This document shows, one piece after another, positions 8,464 through 15,394 of a stretch of 18,560 bases of DNA. The DNA is from Verrucomicrobiota bacterium (GTDB lineage Bacteria; Verrucomicrobiota; Verrucomicrobiia; Chthoniobacterales; UBA10450), in assembly GCA_003217835.1 (NCBI GenBank), contig QHMQ01000125.1, forward strand, positions 1 through 18,560. Direction: 5' to 3'. Position numbers and translations under genes: made by a program. Position 1 is the first letter of the stretch, and each line of letters begins with the position of its first letter. The notes under the pieces were generated by a model. The model was not told the DNA's origin, made no database searches, and saw only the letters and a list, made by a program, of their open reading frames with translations.

Positions 8464-8505
8464 TGAGATCTTCGAGTTCGCTGCGCTCCGTCCGGCATTA
8501 CGAGA
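8464..8505 (-). repeat. REP-like palindromic element between livG and livF
   Basis: A GC-rich block in the 96-bp livG-livF spacer. Read on the + strand it has the order GAGAT, TCG, GCTGCGCT, CGG and ATTAC, the same layout as the element at 11301-11330 (GAGAT, TCG, CCTGCGCT, CGG, AATGAC), but longer and diverged. I interpret it as a related member of a dispersed palindromic family; one window cannot prove copy number. Confidence 0.45.
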
Positions 8506-8523
8506 ATCCAAAACATGTCGACC

Positions 8524-9268
8524 TTACGCTTTCTTCGTTTCTTCTCCCAGATATGCTTCGATGACCTTCGGATTCGCCTGCACTTGCGCCGGGGTTCCCT
8601 CCGCGATTTTGATTCCATAATCCAGTACGGTTACGCGCTGACAAATTCCCATGACTACTCTCATGTCGTGCTCGACCAGTAGGACGGCGATCTGAAATTT
8701 CTTTTTCTCGTGGGTTCATCCCCGCAGCGGGCTCATCCAGCAGCAAAAGCTTTGGCCGCGTCGCGAGTGCGCGCACAATTTCCAAGCGCCGCTGATCCCC
8801 GTAGGAGAGACTTCCGCAAAGGGCATCGCGAAATTTGCCAAGGTCAAAGATCTCCAAAAGCTCGTCCACCTGACGCGCGACCTCGTTTTCTTCGCGGTAA
8901 AATGTGCCCATCCGCCAAAGCGCGTGCGCGAGGCCGTGACGCAAGCGCAAATTGAATCCCGCACGCACATTGTCGAATACGGTCAGCGTGGGAAACAAAC
9001 GAATATTTTGAAAAGTGCGCGCAACACCGCGCCGGGCGATCGTATTTGGCCTGAGACCAGCGATCGGCTTATTCTCGAAAATAATTGTCCCACTTGTCGG
9101 CCGATAAACCCCGGTGACAACGTTAAAGATAGTAGTTTTCCCCGCCCCGTTCGGGCCAATCAGGCCGATGAGCTCGTCCGCGCCAATTTGCAGATCAAAT
9201 GCCGACACGGCGGTGAGGCCACCGAACCTGATAGTGCATTGCCGAAGGTCGAGGAGCGGAGACGGCAT
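8524..9268 (-). pseudogene. livG: Branched-chain amino acid ABC transporter ATP-binding protein LivG, frame broken by a small internal deletion
   Basis: Residues 1-188 read normally: Walker A GPNGAGKTT (38-46), Q-loop Q87 in RTFQNIRLF, signature LSYGDQR (154-160) and Walker B LLLLDEP (174-180) followed by AAGMNPRE. After Glu188 (codon 8707-8705) this frame becomes nonsense. The true C-terminus continues in another frame from 8691: IAVLLVEHDM (H-loop), then LDYGIKIAEGTP, VIEAYLG and a TAA at 8524-8526. Only 13 nt separate the two parts, where E. coli LivG has about 48, so roughly 35 nt encoding the helix after the D-loop are missing and the frame is lost. As written, the ORF would continue in the wrong frame to 8498. 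The start ATG lies 6 bp after the livM stop. It could be true decay or an assembly error. Confidence 0.85.
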
Positions 9269-9274
9269 GTGGAT

Positions 9275-10312
9275 CTAAGCGGAGAGGGCCGGTAATTTCG
9301 CTCGTTTCGTCGCCCCGCCAATTGGAATTCCTCTTCGCGGCAACCGGCCGAAAAGTCCTTGCGGACGCAACAACATGAGGGCGATCAACACGAGCGAATA
9401 AATGATGACGCGATTCGCCGCAATGCGCCGAATGATTTCGGGAAGCCATTGGTAGCCGGAGACGAAACGCAAATACTCGAGCAAGAGCGTCAAAAGAATA
9501 GCGGCGAAAGCCACGCCGGCGGTGCTGCCCATGCCACCGAGGATTACCATGACGACAATCTCGATCGACCGTTGGAAATCAAAACCACTCGGATTGATGT
9601 AAGTCGTGCTGTGCGCATAAAGTCCGCCGGCAACGCCTGCAAAAAACGCGCCAAGCACAAAGGCGGTGACTTTGTAGCGCGTCGTACTAATTCCAACGGC
9701 TTCAGATGCAACCTCGTCATCCCGCACCGTAAGAAATCCCCGACCGTAAGTGGAGTCGATCAAACTCACAACGACGTAGATCGTGATCGCCGCTACCGAA
9801 TACGTCCAAAACAGAGTCGTGTAATTCGCGATCCCGCTGTAGCCACGCGGTCCGCCGACGGCATCGGTATTTTGGATCACGACTCGAATGATTTCGCCGA
9901 AGCCAAGGGTAACGATTGCAAGGTAATCGCCCTTCAATCGCAACGAGGGAACGCCGACAATCAGGCCGGCGGCGGCGGCGGCAAGCCCGCCAGCGATCAA
10001 CACGCTTATGAAAAGCAACGTAATGCTAAAAAAATTTGGGCCGCCGAGCGCCCGGAACAGGCCAGCACTATGTTCGGTAGAGAGATACGCCGCGACGTAT
10101 GCACCGATGGCCATGAATCCGGCGTGACCGAGCGAAAACTGCCCCGTATATCCATTGATGAGATTGAGACCGACAGCGAGCGTGATGTTGATGCCGATGA
10201 AGATGATGATTTGCAGATAATATGAATTGATCCCCCCGGAAAAGTGCGACACGATGCCGCTCAGGATAATGGCGGCGAGCAGTATCCATTTTTTGATGTG
10301 GCGATATTTCAT
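9275..10312 (-). CDS. livM: Branched-chain amino acid ABC transporter permease LivM
   Basis: A 345-residue inner-membrane permease with about ten hydrophobic segments. Family blocks are clear: LAVGLNLINGYTGQFSLGHAGFMAIGAY (about residues 45-72), the coupling-region segment SLRLKGDYLAIVTLGFGEIIR, AVGGPRGYSGI, the EAVGIST cytoplasmic loop that contacts the ATPases, FVLGAFFAGVAGGLYAH, and VVMVILGGMGSTAGVAFAA. The C-terminal LLRPQGLFGR is typical. With LivH it forms the translocation pore. The frame is intact, unlike both genes beside it. It lies 30 bp after the end of livH and 6 bp before livG. An unusually open reading frame runs antisense across it, which I regard as a composition artefact. 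Confidence 0.93.
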   Translation of the reverse strand: MKYRHIKKWILLAAIILSGIVSHFSGGINSYYLQIIIFIGINITLAVGLNLINGYTGQFSLGHAGFMAIGAYVAAYLSTEHSAGLFRALGGPNFFSITLLFISVLIAGGLAAAAAGLIVGVPSLRLKGDYLAIVTLGFGEIIRVVIQNTDAVGGPRGYSGIANYTTLFWTYSVAAITIYVVVSLIDSTYGRGFLTVRDDEVASEAVGISTTRYKVTAFVLGAFFAGVAGGLYAHSTTYINPSGFDFQRSIEIVVMVILGGMGSTAGVAFAAILLTLLLEYLRFVSGYQWLPEIIRRIAANRVIIYSLVLIALMLLRPQGLFGRLPRRGIPIGGATKRAKLPALSA

Positions 10313-10342
10313 TGCTGCATTCGGGCCGACTACGCGCCCGAT

Positions 10343-11213
10343 TTAAACTTTCTCACTATGCGCACGTCCGAAAATTCCGGCTGGACGGAAAAGCAAAATC
10401 ACGATTAAAAGCGAGAATGCGATCGCGTCGCGATAGGTTGAAAAAGCCGAGCCACCGACAAATGTCTCCACAACGCCGAGAATAATTCCGCCAACGGCGG
10501 CGCCCGGAATGTTTCCGATGCCGCCGAGAACAGCCGCAACGAATGCCTTGATCCCTGGGAGAAGACCCATAAGCGGATCGATCGATGGATAGCTGAGCAA
10601 AGGTGAATGAAATCACGACATCGATGTTTACACCCATGAGTGCGGCTGCGGTGGGGTTGTTGGAGAGCGCGCGCATAGCCATTCCGAGTCTCGTCCGCTT
10701 AACGATGAACGTAAGCGCGACGAGCAAACAAATGGTGACGATAAACGCCGCGAGTTGGGTCGTCGTGATGGTCAGCGCGCCGGTTCCCGCGATGGCGCGG
10801 TCCGGCATCAATTCTGGAAATGATTTTGGATCAGCGCCGAAAACAAACTGGCCTCCGTATTCGAGAAATAATGAGACGCCAATTGCAGTAATGAGCACGG
10901 TAAGTTTTGGTCGTTGACGCAACGGACGATAGGCGAGTTTCTCGATCGTGACGCCAAGCAGGGCGCAAATCAGCATGGTTAGAATCAACACTGCGACCGG
11001 TCCGAGCGGCGTGAGCCCTCCGGTAAAATGCGGCAGCAGCCGCGGGCTCAGGTAGTAACCGCAAAAAGCGCCGATCATGAAAACATCGCCATGTGCGAAG
11101 TTGATAAAGCGCAAGACACCGTAAACCATCGTGTAACCCAGCGCGATCAGCGCATAGAACGCGCCCAACGAGAGCCCGTTAATCAGTTGCTGGAAAAATT
11201 CGGTGCTTGTCAT
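10343..11213 (-). pseudogene. livH: Branched-chain amino acid ABC transporter permease LivH, frame broken by a small internal deletion
   Basis: Residues 1-205 are normal LivH: QQLINGLSLGAFYALIALGY, YGVLRFINFAHGD, EKLAYRPLR, TRLGMAMRALSNN and the ISFTF strand. After Phe205 (codon 10601-10599) the frame turns to nonsense. The real C-terminus resumes one base later in another frame at 10597 with LSYPSIDPLMGLLPGIKAF, continues through AAVLGGIGNIPGAAVGG and ends in RPAGIFGRAHSEKV with TAA at 10343-10345. Homologues have about 15 further residues (the AAxAG-type helix) between these parts, so some 44 nt appear deleted. As written, the frameshifted ORF stops at 10356. The start codon lies inside a REP-like repeat. 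Either a decaying gene or an assembly fault. Confidence 0.85.
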
Positions 11214-11330
11214 CCCGAGCGGTTCGCAGCGTAGTCGAGGAATTTCTTATCGTCCATTCCGCCGGCAGCTACGAGGAGACCGTTTTTACCTCAAATAGTG
11301 AGAGATTCCTCGCCTGCGCTCGGAATGACA
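11208..11330. repeat. Inverted pair of REP-like elements between livK and livH
   Basis: Left arm 11208-11248 begins TGTCATCCCGAGCG and ends CGAGGAATTTCTT. The right arm, 11301-11330, is its inverted relative: its reverse complement begins TGTCATTCCGAGCG and ends CGAGGAATCTCT. About 52 bp separate the arms, which could pair as a long stem in the transcript. Such TGTCAT-CCGAG/CGAGGAAT blocks are a familiar intergenic REP style in soil-bacterial genomes. The right arm ends four bases before the livK stop codon, and the left arm contains the livH ATG. It may attenuate or protect the mRNA between the abundant binding protein gene and the permeases. Confidence 0.7.
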
Positions 11331-11334
11331 GAAA

Positions 11335-12477
11335 TTACGGCGGAACGGTTGTGACGAAGTTGGCTTGGCTTCCCTTCACCTCAAGAACCACAGCGGCTTT
11401 TTTTGCATTTCGCTTTTCGTCGATCGTAATGTTGCCGGTAACTCCAGGATAATCCTTCACGTTTGTGAGCGCGTCACGAATCTTCGTTCCATCAGTCGAA
11501 CCGGCCGTGTTAATCGCTTGCCCGAGAATCATCATGGCGTCATAGCCCAATGGCGCCATTCCATCAGGCAGGGTGCGAAATTTGGCCTGATATTTTTTCA
11601 CGAAATCCTGCACTTTTGGGTTTTGATCCTGCACCGAGAAATGGGTCGAAAAATAACAGCCGTCCAACGCGCTACCGCCAATCTCGGTCAATTTCGGCGA
11701 ATCCCAGCCGTCACCGCCGAGCAGCGGGACTTTAATGCCTAACGAACGAGCCTGTCTCGCAATCAATCCAGCTTCAGTGTAGTAGCCGGGAACGAAAATT
11801 GCGTCCGGCTGCGCCACTTTGATTTTGGTGAGCTGTGCGCGAAAATCCTTGTCGGTGCCTCCGCCAGTGTAAGATAAGTCGGCCACAATTTGTCCGCCGT
11901 GGCTCGTAAAGTATTCCTTGAAAAACTGGGCGAGGCCTTTGGAGTAATCGCTCTTCACATCTTGCAAAATGGCGATCTTTTTCTTATGCAAATTATCGAG
12001 TGCGAATTTTGCCATCACCGTCCCCTGGAACGGGTCGATGAAGCAGACGCGAAAGATGTAATCCCCTTTTTCAGTGACGGAGGGATTCGTCGATCCCGGC
12101 GAAACCATCGGGATTTTCGCATTCTGGCAAATCGGCGCGGCTTCGAGCGAACGCGAGCTCGCGATTTCGCCCAGGATCGCAATCGCTCTGTCGCTGGCGA
12201 CTAATTTTTTTACCGCGGCCGAAGGTTGACCAGGTTTGGATTGGTCGTCCTCCATGATTATCTTGATCTTGCGTCCACCAAGCAATCCGCCAGCGTTATT
12301 AATTTCCTCTTTGGCCAGCTCGACACCGTTACTCGAGTTGATTCCGAAGGTCGCTTCACTCCCGGTGAGCGATGCGAACTCGCCAACAACAATGTCTTGC
12401 GCATTTGCCGGAAGGGCGAGCAGTCCAGCTGTTGCGAACAGAAATGAAACGACGATGTAACGGGTAAGTGGGTTCAT
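11335..12477 (-). CDS. livK: Branched-chain amino acid ABC transporter periplasmic substrate-binding protein LivK
   Basis: A 380-residue type I periplasmic binding protein. The N-terminus is a signal peptide: basic start, hydrophobic core at residues 9-22 and a likely signal peptidase I site after PANAQ (about residues 23-27). The mature protein opens with IVVGEFASLTGSEATFG, the ligand-site beginning of the family, followed by INNAGGLLGGRKIKIIMEDDQS, IPMVSPGSTNP, FRVCFIDPFQG, YYTEAGLIARQAR and LGYDAMMIL. Ligand could be leucine/isoleucine/valine, another amino acid or an amide; sequence alone does not say. It is first in the liv operon and followed by the REP pair. The start ATG at 12477 opens a 149-bp divergent gap shared with the aspartic protease gene. 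Confidence 0.93.
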   Translation of the reverse strand: MNPLTRYIVVSFLFATAGLLALPANAQDIVVGEFASLTGSEATFGINSSNGVELAKEEINNAGGLLGGRKIKIIMEDDQSKPGQPSAAVKKLVASDRAIAILGEIASSRSLEAAPICQNAKIPMVSPGSTNPSVTEKGDYIFRVCFIDPFQGTVMAKFALDNLHKKKIAILQDVKSDYSKGLAQFFKEYFTSHGGQIVADLSYTGGGTDKDFRAQLTKIKVAQPDAIFVPGYYTEAGLIARQARSLGIKVPLLGGDGWDSPKLTEIGGSALDGCYFSTHFSVQDQNPKVQDFVKKYQAKFRTLPDGMAPLGYDAMMILGQAINTAGSTDGTKIRDALTNVKDYPGVTGNITIDEKRNAKKAAVVLEVKGSQANFVTTVPP

Positions 12478-12626
12478 GAATAGTCCGTCTTTTAACCCTT
12501 GCGCGGCTGGCGCGCAATTCCAACGTCTTGATTAGGTTCAGAAAAAAATAGGACGGCGACGGCCTTTAACTCCGACTAGAAGCCCACCGTTTTCGGATTG
12601 CGTCAAAGCGTGCTATTCTCGCGCCC

Positions 12627-13613
12627 ATGTCCGCAGCAAATCTTGTCCCTTTAGCGCGAAGAACGGTTTCGATCTTTCTCGCCGGACTGCTGCTTGCTTC
12701 TCCAATCTTCGGAACCACCCGGCCAACCAGCGAGGATCGACGCTCCAAGCTGCCGCAATTTGAAGCCCTGCCGCTGATACGTTCGCGACAAAATCATTTG
12801 CTCGTTCGCGCTTATATCAATGGCAGACCAGCGTGGCTCGGCGTCGATAGCGGTGCGCCGGTGAGCGCGATCGCTTTGCATCGTCGCGAGCATTTTCGGC
12901 TCACCCCAATTTCGGCCAAATCCACCCTGCCCGCGCGCATCCAAATTAATGGCGCTTTCAATAACGTGGCCATCGCCCGTGAGCTGCGGCTCGGCGTGCT
13001 AAGTCTCGTGGATGAACCGGTGGTCACGGTCGATCTTGAGGGCTCCACTCGGGCCGCGCAATTGCTTCACGAGCAGGAAATCGATGGAATTATCGGAGCT
13101 GATATTCTTTTCCCGACCAGAGCGGTATTGGATTGTCAACGACAGCTGCTCATCCTGAAAACGGATCCGGACGTTGCTGGCAGCGCGCCCGGTTTCGATC
13201 GCCGCGGATTGCGCGCCGTACCTATTCAAGTCAGCGATGGTTTCAATTTGTATGTCAACGGCTCCATCAATGGCGCCGCTGCCAAGCTTATGATCGATAC
13301 CGGATCCTTTGCCACGCTATTGCATCGCTCCTTCGTTCAGCGGATGCGGATTGCGACGCGCGAGACACCATTCAGTTCCTCCGCAGTGAATCTGAAAGAA
13401 CGCGGCGTACGAGTGGCGCGTATTCGCAAGTTGTCCGTCGGCTCTGTCGACATCGTCGGCAAGGAAGTGGGCGTCGTCGATTTGGAAGGACTGATTCACG
13501 ACGGACTATTGCGCGGTTCGCCGCCCGTTGCTGGTCTCCTCGGCGGCGAAATCCTCAACCGGCATCACGGCATCATCGATTTCGGGACGCGCACACTCTA
13601 TTTAAAACGTTAG
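12627..13613 (+). CDS. Two-lobed aspartyl (retropepsin-like) protease, probably exported
   Basis: A 328-residue protein with an N-terminal signal-like segment (hydrophobic residues 14-28, preceded by two arginines), so periplasmic or envelope-located is likely. Two retropepsin-type halves are visible. Half one has the catalytic-type triad D74-S-G in LGVDSGA and the later hydrophobic GIIGADIL (154-161). Half two has D224-T-G in LMIDTGS and GLLGGEIL (303-310), then GIIDFGTRTLYL. Retropepsins normally dimerise to bring two Asp residues together; here both could come from one chain. Substrate is unknown. The start ATG at 12627 is the first of the frame and has no evident ribosome-binding site. 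It is divergent from livK. Confidence 0.75.
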   Translation: MSAANLVPLARRTVSIFLAGLLLASPIFGTTRPTSEDRRSKLPQFEALPLIRSRQNHLLVRAYINGRPAWLGVDSGAPVSAIALHRREHFRLTPISAKSTLPARIQINGAFNNVAIARELRLGVLSLVDEPVVTVDLEGSTRAAQLLHEQEIDGIIGADILFPTRAVLDCQRQLLILKTDPDVAGSAPGFDRRGLRAVPIQVSDGFNLYVNGSINGAAAKLMIDTGSFATLLHRSFVQRMRIATRETPFSSSAVNLKERGVRVARIRKLSVGSVDIVGKEVGVVDLEGLIHDGLLRGSPPVAGLLGGEILNRHHGIIDFGTRTLYLKR

Positions 13614-13692
13614 GGTGCAGCCGCCGTAAAAATTGGCATGCAAACGAGATCATCTCTCTCGTCGACACCGAGCAAGCCGAATTAGTGAGTCG

Positions 13693-13944
13693 ATGACAAC
13701 TGATAAGATCGACAAGGCGGCAAGCGATCTTGGACCAGTCGGTAGTCGTGCGTTGGCCGTCGGAGCGCAAGCGATCTGCGTTTTAGCTGTCGGCGCTCTG
13801 GCTATCGGAGCGCTGGCTCTGGGCGCGGTTGCGATCGGCCGGCTCGCGATTGGCCGCTCCAAAATCAAGCGGATGGAAATCGACGAACTCGTCGTAAAGA
13901 AGATTCGCGTTACCGATTCGTTGGAAATTCCTACTCCGAGGTAG
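13693..13944 (+). CDS. Small pentad-repeat protein (GALAI-type repeats), function unknown
   Basis: An 83-residue protein. From residue 19 to 73 the sequence divides without interruption into eleven five-residue units whose fifth residue is always Val, Ile or Leu and whose third is mostly hydrophobic, for example GALAI, GAVAI and GRLAI, ending in charged units KRMEI, DELVV and KKIRV. The Ala/Gly part (19-53) could be read as a membrane helix, but the periodicity continues into charged units, which suggests a beta-helix-like solenoid related in principle to pentapeptide repeats. The ATG at 13693 is preferred; a longer frame from 13633 adds a basic tail with no repeats. It lies 79 bp downstream of the protease gene and converges on the PH-domain gene. 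Confidence 0.6.
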   Translation: MTTDKIDKAASDLGPVGSRALAVGAQAICVLAVGALAIGALALGAVAIGRLAIGRSKIKRMEIDELVVKKIRVTDSLEIPTPR

Positions 13945-13950
13945 CCTCGG
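13936..13950 (+). terminator. Short hairpin spanning a stop codon between convergent genes
   Basis: CCGAGG and CCTCGG form a perfect 6-bp stem with a three-base loop that is the TAG stop codon of the pentad-repeat gene. No T-run follows, so an intrinsic terminator function is doubtful. Confidence 0.25.
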
Positions 13951-13974
13951 ATCCGTTCGCTAAGATACAGCCTG

Positions 13975-14393
13975 TTACTCGACGTCGATTTCGCGCACTC
14001 GTTTTTGCATCCGAATCGCTTCCACCTGAGCCCGAATCTTGTCCCCAAGCCCGATCATGCACGGAATGGCTTGAATAAAAATAATGGCGATGAAGCATCC
14101 GAAGTATTCAATTGCACATTCTCCACACCGAACGTGCGATAAACAAATGGCTGCCGCGTCTCGATGTCCTTGACCCGATACAACTCGAGCGTGTCCGTGA
14201 CTTTGTTGAAAACGCCTTCGGTGATCTTCAGCCGCTCGGTCGTCAGCGCATAAACTTTATTTTTCGTTTGGAGATATCGCGCTAGAGCAATAAAGATCGG
14301 CACGATCAGCCAACAAAAGAGCGCGCATAGAATGTACACGCCAAAGTTTTTCCATTGCGATGATGTGCCGCGCCAAACGGTTTCTTCCGCCAT
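13975..14393 (-). pseudogene. Bacterial PH-domain (DUF304/bPH2-like) membrane protein with a one-base frameshift
   Basis: The N-terminal 103 codons from ATG 14393 show a membrane segment (residues about 17-39) followed by a bPH2-type domain: KVYALTTERLKITEG, LELYRVKDIE, then RTFGVENVQLNTSDASSP. The expected C-terminal helix, AIP then GDKIRAQVEAIR and KRVREIDVE, is present but in another frame, 14070-13978, with stop TAA at 13975-13977. Between the Pro codon (14085-14087) and the Ala codon (14068-14070) lie 14 bases, whereas homologues would need 15. A single base is missing within 14071-14084, which contains a five-base A/T homopolymer. Unrepaired, the frame stops at 14055. The repaired protein would be about 139 residues. 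PH-like proteins of this type have no assigned reaction. Confidence 0.75.
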
Positions 14394-14435
14394 GGGGCGA
14401 TTTTTAACAGACCGTCCGGGGAGCACAAGCCGCTG

Positions 14436-15383
14436 ATGACTACGATCGCGCAGGCATTCGTGCTCGGCGCCGGGCTTGGCAAGCGGCTGCGACCGTTAAC
14501 TGATGATTTGCCCAAGCCGCTGGTGCCGATTTTTCAGAAGCCGCTAATTACTTTCGCGCTCGATCATTTGATCGACATCGGCGTGAAGTCTTCCATCATC
14601 AACACGCATAAGTTGCCGGACTTCTTTCAGCGCTTTTTCCCACAGAACGACTACGAAGGTCATGCCATCAAGCTCGTGAACGAGCCCGTTCTGCTCGAGA
14701 CCGGCGGCGGCATCAAGAATGTCGAAGTCGATTTCGGGGCGAAGCCGTTCATCACTTACAGCAGCGACATCCTCACGGATATCGATCTGCAACCGTTGAT
14801 TGACGAGCATTTCCGCTCCGGAAACGACGTCACGCTAGCGTTGCGTGATACCGGTCTTGCCGCGGCGGTCGCTTTTCGCAATGGCCGGGTGGTCGATATC
14901 TCGAACAGATATGGCATCACCGGAAATTATGACTTCGCCAACATCGCGGTTTGGAACCCGGAGATTTTCGAGCGGATCCCACCGAATCGAAGAATTTCTT
15001 TCATTCCGATCATCGCCGATTGGATCGGTGCCGGCGGCAAGATTGGCGGGGTTGTTCTCAATGACGGCAAGTGGTTCAACATTGGTTCGCGCACCGAATA
15101 TCTCGAAGTGCATCTGATGATCTCTGAAGAACATTGGAAACCCCATTACCTGAAAACATCTGCTTGGCCCGAGCGGGTCGCTGCCAGTGCGATTGTCGAT
15201 CGAACTGCGCAATTACGTGGCTGCACAGTCGTGGGGCGAGATTGCCGCGTGGGAGCGGAGGCGATCTTGGAAGACACAATTTTGTGGCCCGGTGCACAAA
15301 TTGCTTCCAAAAGTCACCTCCGCGGTTGTATTGTCCGCGCCAACCAAAAGGTCAACGGCATCCATCGCGACATCGACATCTAG
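14436..15383 (+). CDS. Sugar-phosphate nucleotidyltransferase, MurU-like (probable MurNAc-1-phosphate uridylyltransferase)
   Basis: A 315-residue cytoplasmic enzyme. The N-terminal GT-A nucleotidyltransferase signature is GAGLGKRLRPLTDDLPKPLVPI (residues 11-32), followed by NEPVLLETGGGIKN (82-95) and the metal-binding SSDIL (109-113). Residues about 240-305 form hexapeptide-type left-handed beta-helix turns (ASAIVDRTAQLRGCTVVG, then VGAEAILEDTILWPGA). Its partner gene 11 bp downstream is an AmgK-like sugar kinase; together these two activities make UDP-MurNAc from recycled MurNAc in the AmgK/MurU salvage route. The C-terminal beta-helix is not part of the roughly 220-residue Pseudomonas MurU, so mannose- or GlcNAc-1-phosphate nucleotidyltransfer remains possible. 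GGGGAG at 14418-14423 is a fair ribosome-binding site. Confidence 0.78.
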   Translation: MTTIAQAFVLGAGLGKRLRPLTDDLPKPLVPIFQKPLITFALDHLIDIGVKSSIINTHKLPDFFQRFFPQNDYEGHAIKLVNEPVLLETGGGIKNVEVDFGAKPFITYSSDILTDIDLQPLIDEHFRSGNDVTLALRDTGLAAAVAFRNGRVVDISNRYGITGNYDFANIAVWNPEIFERIPPNRRISFIPIIADWIGAGGKIGGVVLNDGKWFNIGSRTEYLEVHLMISEEHWKPHYLKTSAWPERVAASAIVDRTAQLRGCTVVGRDCRVGAEAILEDTILWPGAQIASKSHLRGCIVRANQKVNGIHRDIDI

Positions 15384-15394
15384 TCATCTAAATT

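Noticed and set aside
8498..8700. Alternative LivG C-terminus encoded by the unshifted frame
   Set aside because: It has no H-loop or other ABC motif, whereas the shifted frame carries the textbook C-terminus; the tail is frameshift nonsense, not a novel domain.
9359..10225. A 288-codon open frame on the + strand, antisense to livM
   Set aside because: Its product is hydrophilic, charge-rich and has no recognisable motif, while the opposite strand encodes a clear, complete LivM. It is a composition shadow.
8691..10600. Programmed ribosomal frameshifting in livG and livH
   Set aside because: Both sites also lack about 12-15 conserved residues, so a simple frame change would not restore a normal protein.
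12590..12626. TATTCT as a -10 box giving a leaderless aspartic-protease mRNA
   Set aside because: No -35 match at a proper distance, and a single hexamer in AT-containing sequence is not evidence enough.
13133..13696. A 187-codon + frame overlapping the aspartic protease gene
   Set aside because: It is Arg/Ser/Cys-rich with no family motif and lies over the second lobe of a convincing protease.
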